Below, piece by piece: positions 36,746 through 47,668 of a stretch of DNA of 64,000 bases. The position numbers were made by a program, and so were the translations under genes. How positions within the stretch are numbered: the first letter of the stretch is position 1; every line of letters begins with the position of its first letter. Origin of the DNA: Archegozetes longisetosus (Eukaryota; Arthropoda; Arachnida; Sarcoptiformes; Trhypochthoniidae). The notes below the pieces were generated by a model. That model saw nothing but the letters and a program-made list of their open reading frames with translations. It ran no database searches and was not told where the DNA came from. The stretch spans positions 216,001 to 280,000 of the forward strand of contig JAEMBT020000010.1 in the NCBI GenBank assembly GCA_018873245.2. The letters are read 5' to 3'.

Positions 36746-37093
36746 ATTTTACTTGAAATTTGATGAACTATTAGGAAATGATTGAGTATTTTTATCAGTA
36801 AATTTTGAATTCTAACAATTGTTTAATTTGATATATAGTCGATTAATCATAAATGTTATGCAAGAAAGGCTACATTACTTACAGCTCTCCGTTACTAATC
36901 ATAGTTATAGTACACATAGCCTTTTTCAAAGTATATTTAATGTAATCTCTTCGAATTGTATTTGAGGTTCGTTTATATAAGGATTGAGTTTCAATATAAT
37001 AATCAATTTCTGCTCTGATACGAACAATTGTCGGTATAATAAGTGTTGGTCTATTTTTGAAAGTTGCTCTGTTACCAATTTCTGTGCCTAGAG

Positions 37094-37264
37094 TATTGGT
37101 TGTGCATTGAGAGAATGGACAGTATAGAGGTCTGTAATAGCAGAATCAAATTTTCACCCAATAAAAACTAATATTGTTTTTGTGCTATGTTTTTATTGGC
37201 TGAAAATTTTGGTTTTGTTATTACAGACCTCTATACTGTCTATTCTCTCAGTGAACAACCAATA
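37094..37264. mobile_element. Hairpin MITE, 171 bp, TA-flanked
   Basis: Starts TATTGGTTGT and ends ACAACCAATA. The two arms of about 75 bp pair almost throughout, for example GACAGTATAGAGGTCTGTAA on the left and its near-complement on the right. The flanking TA and TTGGTTG ends fit a mariner-type MITE. Confidence 0.85.
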
Positions 37265-37269
37265 TTGTG

Positions 37270-37830
37270 TTTCGATTTTGGTGATAACCGAATTTAACCG
37301 AATATGACCGCCGAAACTAAAAAACCTCTTTCGGTCAAATAATAGTTTATCGATTTTGACCTATTATAAGATGTATTTTTTGTGCTCATATTTCTTAATT
37401 TAAATGTGATCTTACGTATTTACTATTTATTCGTTAATACAATCGAGTAAATATATACCGCTGCTAATAGCTTAAATACTTAGTGATCTTTTAGTAAACT
37501 TTGCAAATTCAGGGCTCGAAGAGGAACCGTTTAAATACTGAAACGCTTAGGATGCGAATGATTATCTTAATGGTCATATTCGATATATATTTAAGCTTAA
37601 TTATTGATTAATTTTAAAATATATTAATTTTTAAACTGAATATGATCTCTAAGTTTGACCCAATTTGATCACTGACCGAATTTTCAAATGACCGAAATTG
37701 GAATATAATAAGTCAAAAGATGTAAAACAAATTATTTGAGAATTTTCTCCTGGTCTAGCAAGTGCTTCATTGAAAAAGTTAGCTTTTCAGAAAAATAATT
37801 GCCTTTGATTCTAATCAATGAGAATAGTAC
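37270..37830. other. Spacer with CCGAA/TTCGGTCA motifs
   Basis: No gene. Several GACCGAA, AACCGAA and TTCGGTCA motifs occur between 37280 and 37700, similar to the end of the hAT-type MITE at 11725. They may be remains of related elements, but no arms could be delimited. Confidence 0.4.
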
Positions 37831-38131
37831 AGTATACTCCGAATTTTGACACTCTTCCTAATGGCAATTTTCGATTTTAGCAAATTTTTTCTTGTGCTTC
37901 AACTAACTCTATGAACCCTATAATGGTAATGCATTTGGATTATGGCGATCCCTATTATGGCAAACTCTCAATCTTGGTAACAAATTTTCAAAGTCTGCAT
38001 AGCTTTGCCTAGACCCCGATTTTGGAAAATTAAAGGTGTTTTTACAAACAGTAAGAGTGTAATAATATTTTTTAAATACCTAGATCTTCATTTATATTAA
38101 AAATACTTGTTTACAATATTCACTAATAAAA

Positions 38132-38832
38132 ATGTCGTCTAAATGTAAGCGTGTTTCGATAACATTGGAGACAGAATACAAAATTATACAATTAATTGAT
38201 CAAAAAGTGTCAAACGAAGATGTTTTGAAGAGGTTTGAAAATGAAATTAGAGATATGTACAACATTTCAAAGGTTAAAAAAATAGCGGAAAGGTTGTAAG
38301 CGCCTTCGAGTGTTACACATTGACTAAGGTCAAGTCACTAAAAGCATCGAAATATCCCGAATTTGAAAAGAGTTTACTTCAATTTATATTAGTATGCAAT
38401 ACTATTGAGATACCAACTAATACATTGTTGTTAAAGAAATGCAAATGATTTGGCAGTAAAGTTTGGTCATACCGAGTTTAAATCTTTAGGTTTCATAATT
38501 TAACTCAAAAAAGAAATGTTTTCAGGACAGTTCATGGAAAGACTAACGGGATATACTAAGAAATTTGTAGCGATTAGGTTGATAACAGACCTCCAGAATT
38601 GATAAACGATATAAATAAGAAGATATTTTTAATGGTGACGAGTTTGAACCTTTTTTGGCGCTTACTTCTGAATAAAACATATTGTTAAAAGACAAAAGTT
38701 TAAAACTAGTAAAAAAGAAAAGAACGTATCTCTATTTTTTGTGCAAACATGAGTGAAAATGGGAAATTGAAGCCAATCGAAATTGGGAAATATAAAATAG
38801 CTGGGTCGCATTTTAGATGTGTAAACCCATGA
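38132..38832 (+). pseudogene. Pogo/Tigger-like transposase relic
   Basis: Remains of a CENP-B/Tigger-type DDE transposase. It opens with KRVSITLETEYKIIQLIDQK (first HTH), stops after AERL at 38299, then continues in other frames. These hold HTH-2 pieces (KASKYPEFEKSLLQFIL, EIPTNTLLL, ANDLAVKFGHTEFKSL) and a catalytic start (NGDEFEPFLALTSE), with KKRTYLYFL and NGKLKPIEIGKYK near the end. Many stops and frame changes. The flank upstream carries CAGTATACTCCGAATTTTGAC with TA before it (37828), a possible 5' end; no matching 3' end found. Confidence 0.72.
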
Positions 38833-38938
38833 ATGAAAAACCGCTAGTCAGGGGTAATTCGCATGTAACTATCCTGAGTATAGCTTATGTATCTGCAATC
38901 GCAGATTTTGAGACTAATTTCGAGTCAAGTCTATAAAT

Positions 38939-39012
38939 TGGTACTACTGCCGTCGCTATCACCACCATCATTATCACTACCATTATTATCACTACTACCA
39001 CCTTCACCTCCA
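38939..39012. repeat. CAC/CAT-rich trinucleotide tract
   Basis: Imperfect ATC/ACC triplet run (ACCACCATCATTATCACTAC and variants), next to the pogo relic. Confidence 0.8.
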
Positions 39013-39029
39013 TCTTTATAACCACTTTA

Positions 39030-39250
39030 GCTGAAGAAGCCGTTCTAGAGCTTATCTAAATCAACATAAAACTCCGCAACAATACAAGCAAAGTCAACAT
39101 TAGATATGATTTCATTACCATCATCTTTGGACATGAATCAGTTGATGATGATAAAGAAATCATGTCTATATTGGATTTGCTTGTATTGTTGTAGAGTTTC
39201 AATATTGTTTGGTTATGCTTTATGAACAGCTTTTTCAGCTAACGCTTCTT
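39030..39250. repeat. Imperfect 200-bp palindrome
   Basis: The left arm (AACTCCGCAACAATACAAGC, then GATTTCATTACCATCATC) matches the reverse complement of the right arm (AACTCTACAACAATACAAGC, then GATTTCTTTATCATCATC). Arms also share TAGCTGAAGAAGC/TAGCTGAAAAAGC outside this. On the minus strand the right arm reads ALAEKAVHKA and NIETLQQYKQIQY, like a transposase C-terminus. It may be an inverted duplication of the end of the pogo relic. Confidence 0.6.
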
Positions 39251-41250
39251 TTGCTAAGCATTATGTCTTCAAAATACATATCTTTAGTGGATAAATTACG
39301 TGAGAGGCATTATATAATCTAATTATTTAAATCAATTTAAATAATTACTATCAATGAAAATATTTTTAGTTTTATTGTAAAAAAGAGTTATGTGGATCAT
39401 TACAATCAAACACCAGGAGATATAAAGCCTGTTTTGGGGTTATTTCATTAAGCAGGATTATATTGCAAGCAGCCTGCAGATCTAAAATGCGATTAGTATT
39501 TTTATTTAAACACTTTCTTTGAAATATTGGTTCAATTTAATGCAAATTGAAATAATTATTATAATTTTGATTTTGGCGCTACATTGTCAAATTATTGCTA
39601 TAGAAACATGTTATGCAATTTTTATTTTCTTTTCCTATGGAAAAGAAAGTTTTGGGGAAAAGAAAAGATATATATATAAAAGGGTTTTATTAAAGACACT
39701 TTTTCAAAATACATGTATCTTTTATTTTATGTACATAAATATTAATAAATATCGATTAAAGCAATTTTTATTTTGTATTTCATTGTTAATATTTAAAATA
39801 AACAATAGACTATCACAAAATTAAAAAATGTTGTTTTACATATAGAAAATTGATGGATTTTTAATATAATAATCAATATGTTGATTTGAATTCGATCAAT
39901 AATACAGTTTATTTCGAAACATTAAAAGAATAAGGGATACTTGGGAAATCACAGTGGGTCAAAAACAATATAAATATGAAATCTGATAAAATTCTCGTGT
40001 TGAAATATATAATGGTTCTCAGTATAAAGTAGAATAGTATATGAATTTAGTGTGAACCACCTAAATGCAATTCTTTTGTTGAAAACCTGAATTTTAGTTT
40101 CATATGGGACTGGTGGCGAAGATGTGTCGTTAACAGATAATTTAAACAGGTATGAAGATACCGACTTGTAGCTGCCTAATAGAGTTGGTAGTAACTGAAT
40201 AAACTGAAGAGTACATGCTCGATTAAGCACAGTACAGCTTCAGTAGATCAGAGGGACTGGGTATAGAGATTGAAACTACTTCAAAGTTACTATTATGGTA
40301 ATAGGATTTATATTGACAAAGTGAGGTGTTTTTGTATAATAATTGTCTTGTCGAGAGTTGTTGAGAGACCCTGAATCAGGATAATAGGTTCTGAGGCATT
40401 GATTGATGAGGTTTGCTTTATTCAGACATAAAACACGTTACGGCATAAAATAATTGAAACTTTATTACAATATTAAAATGTACAAAGATGATGTTTATTG
40501 TTCGAAATCTAAAAGCCGAATGAATCTAACTTAGGGGATTGCTAAATATTTTGTTTTTATAGTTTGTTCATTTGATTTCATAGATAAGAGGTAAGAGAAC
40601 AGGTGTTGTAAAACAAACGAAAAACAGTAGGATTACTGCAAGTGAAGGTAAATAAAAGATTAAAAGCAAACTTTTTATTGACATTTAGGGTTACTTTTGA
40701 AGTCTATTGCTGGAAACACCTCAAAATAATTATAATCCCTGCATACAAACATATTAATACTTAAGGTATTTACATATATTCATCACCACAGTTTTTAGTC
40801 ATAGTAACCTTGATTTTGGTTATAATGAATTTATATATTTATATAAGTGTTATAATAATATTGACTACCATGTTTTTGTTAATGTTTTTTAAAAATATAA
40901 TTTGTAATGTGTTAATTGCCTTAATTGTAATTAATTTAAATAGTGAGTTTAATTTGAAAAGTCTTAAATTATTGCTGAATGACGGTTGCCGGGAGATGGC
41001 AACCGGGATTCCATTAACTCGTTTCAAATTAAAAGTAATTTTTAATCTAATATTTATGCTATAGTTAATAGTTAAAGAAATGATTTAGACTTGAATATTT
41101 AGGCATCTAGATAATTATTAAGTGAAAAATATATTATTTTTTTGCATTGATTTATTTTAATTTTTGTAGAGATTAAACTATTAAGGTATAAATTTCAACT
41201 TTCCTCGAGAAGCGTTATACACCCTACCTTCACCCACCCACTATATTGAT
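39251..41250. other. AT-rich stretch with hydrophobic open frames
   Basis: Open frames at 39519-39824 (MQIEIIIIILILALHCQIIA, signal-like) and 40810-41064 are rich in Ile/Leu/Phe, as expected by chance in AT-rich DNA, and show no domain. A small perfect hairpin, GGTTGCC/GGCAACC, lies at 40984-41004. No gene is claimed. Confidence 0.4.
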
Positions 41251-41262
41251 TTGATTCTATGC

Positions 41263-41364
41263 TTGGGTCAAATAAACATAGGGTTATATCTTCTTTGGTT
41301 TAAAATCTCTTGGGTCAAGTCAGATCGGGTGTATTAGTGATTGGGTCAAATCAACTTGGGTCAA
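41263..41364. repeat. Four spaced copies of TTGGGTCAA
   Basis: Exact TTGGGTCAA at 41263, 41310, 41341 and 41356, with a related inverted AGACCCAATA just after (41373). The last two are 15 bp apart, so this is not a regular tandem repeat. The sequence resembles a direct-repeat nuclear-receptor half-site (GGGTCA), but no gene is near. Confidence 0.6.
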
Positions 41365-42216
41365 TCAGGGGTAGACCCAATACTCGCTGCACTTAATTGA
41401 CTGCGCTCAAATGTACTGTCCTCAAATGTTTACGCCCAATTGACGTCAAACTTTGCAAAAACTCTACTGATTACTTTAACAGGAAATTTACTTTGAATAT
41501 ATGCTAACTCAATGTTGCAATCACTTTTGATAATTGCATCACATGATTGATTTAATGAAAGTACTTAAGAATACTGTGCATTTTAATGCAAATCAAAATA
41601 TTCTCAATAATATTTGCTACAAATCTTGGAATTGAAATTAAATAATTTTTCATTATTTATTTTGGTCTTTCCTATAATATGGAAAGATAAATATATTTTT
41701 ATTGCAAATTTTGTTTTGAAAAAGAAAAGTAAAATGATCGAAGCAAACGATATTAGTTTCAATTCACATTGGGGAGCATTCCTAGAATGCTTAAACGCTA
41801 GAATGCTAGAACGTTTAAATCTTTAGTTAGTTCGTTCTTTTGCTGGGAGGATTTCCTACGATTATGTGTTTGGTACACTTAAAAGCAACAATCGTTTGAC
41901 TCGCCATTGCAATCACTACTATTTACTGTTTTTTTGATATTGTATAATATATTTTACAATACTATGTCATATGAATAGTTTGAACGCATTCTATGAGAAA
42001 TTAATTGATATGAGTGCTGGGAGTAGTACATAATTATTAAAGCAAGATATAGGATACTTTTTTAAATATATAAAACAAAATAATCAAAGATGTGGAAACA
42101 ATCGTTTTCTGAATAAAATATTTAAAAAATTGCTTCAACAATAAACCAAAACATAGATAGCAAAAAGCTGAAAAATATAATGTAGCGCCTATTTCATTTT
42201 TAGTGAACGTTATTCC

Positions 42217-43494
42217 TATTTAAGCAGTTTTTCGCGCCTTTTCATATAGTCGCATGACCTTGTCAGAAAAAATTATGCTAAAATTAGCAATAGGTAAGTC
42301 TCAAGATAATAAAAACTTTAACCGATATTGGTTCTTGATTGAATAGTTTTGTTCATTAATTTAATAGTCGTAATACACTCGTGTAATTTTGATTGCAATC
42401 AACTTAATAGTGAAAAATGTATTAGTCTTTAATGTCTCAGCTCCTCATGATTAATCCAAAGATTATTTTGAATTTACTTATAAAGCAATTTACTATCTAT
42501 TGGTTCAAAAATGGAACAAAGATTTTAAAAACTTCATTTGTTTCGGTACCTGGAATGGCAGACGATGTATGAATTCAAATTCCTTCAAAATCAAAGAACA
42601 TGAGTTTTATAGAATTTACTGATAATATTGCAAATGTGAATAACTCATGTTTCATAGTGCAATCTTCTGTTGGATTATCTAATCTAAAACAAAAAATGGG
42701 AATTATTACTATGAAATACTGTAATTCATTTAGTTTAACAGTTTGTAAAATAGTAAAACCCAAAGAGCAAAAAACATGAACCCAAATCAATTGATCCAAA
42801 CAAAAAAAATTTCCCCAACTATAAAATCAAAACATCGTGGGGCGGAAACAGAAATTTTCACAGGACTGTATTATAATGTCGTATCAAAATATAATGGCAA
42901 ATCTTTGATAAGTGACTCCCTTGGATAGGCAAGAAATTATAGCATGAGACATAGAATTTAATCAATTCAAAAACTTTTTTATAGGGTATATGTTCATTGA
43001 ACGATAAACCAAATCATAAAGATAGCTAATCATATGATAGCAAAACACCAAATGAAAAATTAGAATACCATATAGAAACCTTGTTTATGATGACTACTTC
43101 AAGAGATCTATTCTTTTGAAAAGGTCATTTAATTCCAGTGAGTTAGTTTTTTCTCAGTTATGACTTAGGAATAAGCAAGGTTGATTGTTTTAAGGATGAG
43201 TCGAAAGCCTGTGAATACATTCATGAAATAAGGAAAATCGATCCGTTATGGATTCTGAAAGCAAGTGAACAGAAATATAAAAATATTTGTAAACGAAATA
43301 ATACGAAATGAAACGAAGTTTTAAAATAATTTCACTTTAAAGGTTATTATGAAATTCAATCTAAAACTAATAATCAACTGGCATTGGGTGTGAATGATTT
43401 TATTGACAATGGAAATAACACAACGGCCTTTTCACTATATAATAATCCAGAAAATAAAAATGACTCAAGAATATTGTTTAGTTTTGTTCTTTAA
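42217..43494 (+). CDS. Unrecognised multi-exon gene candidate (weak)
   Basis: A TATTTAAG box (42217) precedes ATG 42254 / 42275 and a short exon (MLKLAI) with a perfect GTAAGT donor at 42294. Later coding-like pieces lie on the same strand: after TTTTCACAG at about 42862, LYYNVVSKYNGKSLISDS. Near 43175 there is DCFKDESKACEYIHEIRKID. After AAAG at 43342 comes YYEIQSKTNNQLALGVNDF, continuing to a stop at 43494 that overlaps AATAAA. The two YY-x-V/I-x-SK-x-N pieces resemble each other and start in the same phase. Not all joins could be made in frame, so it may be decayed. A beta-trefoil or lipocalin fold is possible but unproven. Confidence 0.28.
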
Positions 43495-43675
43495 TAAAGC
43501 ACTGCAAATATATCACAATTTCCTTTAAAGCGTTATAGAATTTCACTATTTTTTTATTATTGGTTTATTAAAAAAATTTAACAAAAACTTTACTAGTATT
43601 TCATGAAATTTTATTACAAAACGTTAAGCAAACGATGTAATGCATCAATGAATCAGTTTTTAGTGCAAAGTATCA

Positions 43676-45740
43676 TTGAATTTACAATTAACTTCTTCAG
43701 TCATTTATAAGACAAATCCGTTAAGAGGTTTTATTGTTGTCCTCACCTCATTATCTCTGATTTCTATCAACTGTTTCTCAAATCAAATAACAAAGTACTT
43801 ATTAATTAATTTGAATTTAATCTCGAGTATTACATTTTTTGAACTGAAAATAAAATTAATTCTAAGTGAACAAATGAAATGGATGAATAAATCATTGAAT
43901 ATTTATGTAGACGAACTTACTATTCGATGAAATTAATTCATTCAATGTTTTCCTGAACCTAAAGTCAAAGAAATACAATTGAATGTCATTTCGAAGTATT
44001 ACAAAATGTTAGCGACAAATGTATTAGGTGATTTCATAATGGACTTCAAACTTTTTGATAAGATAAAATTACGTTATTATTAACTTTAGTCAATAAGTTA
44101 ATACTTCCAACTAATCACTAGTTAGTGTACTATTAAATGATGACCCTTCAACTAATTGTGTTGATTCTTGCCGTATTGGCATTAAAAAGTATCGAGGCCC
44201 CATTTTTAGACCAACTTCGGGAAAGTGTCACTGCAAAGGACCAGCGATCATTTATAAAGTTAAGTGTATTACTGGGCACAGCTCCAAGAGTTGTTGCAAC
44301 ACAACTGGCAACTGCTGCTCCTCAAGGCCATTTAAGTGAAAGGCAAGTATACACCTGGTATAATGATTTTAAAGACAGAAAGCGCACAGATATAGAAAAC
44401 CTATCTGGACCCGGAAGACCACGAGATGTGGTTACAGAAGAAAGTAAAGAAATGGTTAGGCAGCTGATATTGGAGAGCGAGGGAATGCGTACGGAAGATC
44501 TCTTATATGAAACTCAATTGTCTCATACAAGCTTATGGAGACTTCTCAAAGAAATCTGAGCCAGAAAAATAAAGTCTATGTGGGTCCCTCACGAATTGAC
44601 CGAGAGACAACAGCAAGCAAGAATGAATATAGCAGGTAAACATCTTGCACGTTATCAAAGGGAACGTGATTTTCTGAATAAGATAATCGCCATCGATGAG
44701 ACATGGATTAAATCATATGACCCACAAGAGTCTAGAGCCGCTAGTGAATGGCTATTGCCCGGACAAAAACTGTAGTTATGGAAATGAAAAAAAATTTTTC
44801 TGAAAAATTTTTTTCACCGCATTCCTATTTGTCGTAGACCCAGAATATTAAAGGAAGAATCTCAACAATGGAAGTGCATTATGATTTTGGCACTTTGGAA
44901 GAAGCAGTTCTTCACATACGAGATTTTACCTGAAGGAAGTACTGTTGACAGTGTCACCTATCTTAACTTCCTCGAACGTCGTGTGCTTTCCGAAGTTAAT
45001 CGAAAAAAATTTGGACGTCCCATCATATTACATGACAATGTCAGACCCCATAAACATCGCATTATTAGGGAGTTTCTGCAAGAAAACGTTAGGAAGAATT
45101 GGAGCACCCACCATATAGCCCTGATATGTCACCGCCGGATATGGACGCTATCCATCGTATAAAAGTACCAAACAAGGGGAAGCAGTTCCAGAGTTAAGAT
45201 GAGCTCAAAAGGGATTACGCAGCTGTAATTCGGGACATTAACGAAAAACACGAATCTTTGGGTATCACGATGCTACCTGACCGCTGGAGAGCTATCACCC
45301 TTGCACGTGGCAAATATGTCGAAGATTAGTATAAAACATACTTTGATATCTTGTATCATTTCGGAAATATTTGAAAAATAATATTGAAAAAAGTTTGAAG
45401 TCCATTATGAAATCACCTAATAGAAACAGTTATGGCTAAACATATAAGTGAATGTTTTGTTAGACGAGTTTTCAGGCATACAAGGAAGATATGGACTTAC
45501 GAAAGAAGTTTGATGAGTAGTAATTTAATTAAAGCCGAAATTTGTATTAAAAATAACTTTAAAATAGATTTTATTGAATTCAAGTTTTATGTGAAAAATG
45601 ATGAAAAACTCTTAGAATCAGAAAAATTTAATAAAGATATAATTGGAACATTTTTAGATGTAATCAATGACTATTCAAAACGAAATAATTGGAAAATATT
45701 AGTTTCCAGCCTTTATCCATTTTTTATCAGTATTTTTTGA
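43676..45740 (+). pseudogene. Unknown gene fragment split by a mariner
   Basis: An 84-codon frame (43676-43930, with hydrophobic FIVVLTSLSLISINCF) ends in TGA. The same frame resumes after a second stop as FIQCFPEPKVKEIQLNVISK and runs to MLATNV at the mariner insertion point (44021). Removing the element and one TA makes the frame continue with ETVMAKHISECFVRRVF and on to KRNNWKILVSSLYPF, stopping at 45738. Continuity across the insertion site suggests that the transposon interrupted a coding region. Family not recognised; two upstream stops point to decay. The non-coding alternative cannot be excluded. Confidence 0.4.
44024..45420 (+). mobile_element. Mariner element with perfect 33-bp terminal repeats
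   Basis: Terminal repeats start TTAGGTGATTTCATAATGGA and are identical over 33 bp at both ends; TA target duplication at 44022-44023 and 45421-45422; 1397 bp. The transposase frame opens at 44137. HTH parts include LSVLLGTAPRVVATQLA and SERQVYTWYNDFKDRKR, then SGPGRPRDVV and HTSLWRLLKEI. Catalytic parts are IAIDETWIKSYD (first Asp), ILHDNVRPHKHR (second) and YSPDMSPPDMDAI (third Asp region). It ends DRWRAITLARGKYVED. Breaks: TGA at 44557-44559, a damaged stretch at 44775-44880 and a frame change near 45110. Identical ends suggest recent insertion, yet this copy is dead. The first 21 codons are hydrophobic and signal-like, unusual for a transposase. Confidence 0.93.
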
Positions 45741-45744
45741 TAAA

Positions 45745-47660
45745 ATTCCAATTTTAGTTGAAAAAATCTAGTCAGTCTACTCTCATACAAATCAGAATAC
45801 CAAAACAAATTCAGAGACATCAAACACAAATTTAAATGAGAATTCAAATTCACGAACAAGGAGGAAAATATTACAAAATATGCATTGTCAAACGAAACAA
45901 CAATAGAAAACTCACATTAGGTTTTGACTACTAAATAGCATACCTATAAATTTTCAAAAATACTGTGTATCCCGCCATTTTCAGCAGTTAACATCTCATC
46001 TTAAGCTAACTGGATTTCATAAATGAAACTATATTGTGAAATGTAAAAGTTATCTATATACGTTATCATTATTAAGCAATAGATTATTTAAGAAATGTTT
46101 GATTACATAGCTAAAAAAATTTATTACACTGATAAATTAATAGATAAAAAACTAATTTATCAACAATAAGCTCTCTTTAAATTACATGGCAAACTTGTCT
46201 ATAATAAATCAAAGAAATTATATATGCATTGATAATATATTATAGGCATAAGTTATCTAATTGAGATATTATATTGAATAATTAAATATATAATAAGGTA
46301 CAACTTTAGAACACCATGCACGAAAATTTTAAGGATCTAGAAATATGCCAAGCTAGATATATGCTCTATTCAATAAGAGAAAGATCACATTGAGATCTGA
46401 GAATCAATTAGAAAAGCCTAAAATCCGCGGAAATCGTTTTTACCAACAACAGTACATCTAATTTAAACTAACTAAATTGTTCGTTTTTTTCTAAATCTAA
46501 CCTATATTTCAAATTATCATTAAGATAATTGCAACTGCTCACTAAAGTTAACTTATTACAGCGAACAGTTGATTTTTTGTTTAGAAGTTTAAAATTGATT
46601 AAGTTAAATTTGGAGGTCAATTTGTTTCTAACGCTTAAGTACTACCCGAAAGCAAACAGTAATTCATTATATAAATTATTTAGATCAAGGCTAGCCTCTT
46701 GTAAAAAATCTATTTATATATGTGAAACAGTTTTTCTCTATAAACAGTCTTACTTTGTAAGTAATCTTAAGAATTATTTGATAGTATTTAGAGCTATTTG
46801 TATGAAAATTCCAATTTCTTCAAACAAAACGTAAGTGATTTCTTATTTCAAATTTTCTCATTAGACCTTTATTTGATTATATGATTCATTAAATTGACAC
46901 CTTTTAAATAACATTAAATATCTATTGTCCAGTTATTTATTCGATTTTGTATCCGATTATCAATATTAAGTCATATAAAGTTTAAATGATTGTGTAGCAG
47001 ATCTGCTACTTTACAGAGTTTAGAATAAACGCTGAAATTGATTGGATATGTTTGAAAAATCAAAATTAAGCTATTCAAGTGAATTTTTTGGTCAATTTCA
47101 GAAAATTTCATTCATCAAACAATGGACAAATAATCTTATTATTTATTAATAGTCATCTTATTTGTAATAGTTTTAACCTTACACTTCATATTATAGCACA
47201 TATGCTACATAAATAACATTTTTCATCATATAAATAATTAATCTGTTATTTTTAATCAATCAAAATGTAATAAAATACAAAAAAACTTGGTATTTATTTG
47301 CTTATCTTATGATTTCTTTATTCCATTTTAACGCTTAGTCGAAGACTAAATTATCCATGAATGTATTATAAGCAGATTACAGTTTAAGAAGTTAAAGTGA
47401 TAAGCTATTAATGATTAGCTAATCATTACTCTTTTAAAAACATTAAAGTAATTGAAAATACTACTCATTCCGTTAACATGGCCTTCAAAATTATATATTA
47501 ATGGTGTTTAAGCTTTATAAACAAAATATCCTTTGTAAGCTGTGATAGGTGCACAGGTGGATGGTATACAATTTTATAATCTTAATGTTTATTAAGTAAT
47601 AACAACAATTTTTAGTTAAAGTAAAAATTTAATTAAATTTGAATTAGTTTTTAATTTCTT
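45745..47660. other. Intergenic, no gene seen
   Basis: AT-rich. A 101-codon frame at 46529-46834 has no domain or signal peptide. Nothing else recognised. Confidence 0.45.
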
Positions 47661-47668
47661 TATGTTAG

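Noticed and set aside
39519..39824. Signal-peptide-like frame with membrane-like character
   Set aside because: Hydrophobic Ile/Phe/Leu runs are common by chance in this base composition; no domain, partner exon or promoter.
41614..41826. 70-codon frame
   Set aside because: No domain; contains small GAATGCT/CTAGAA repeats and no splice partner.
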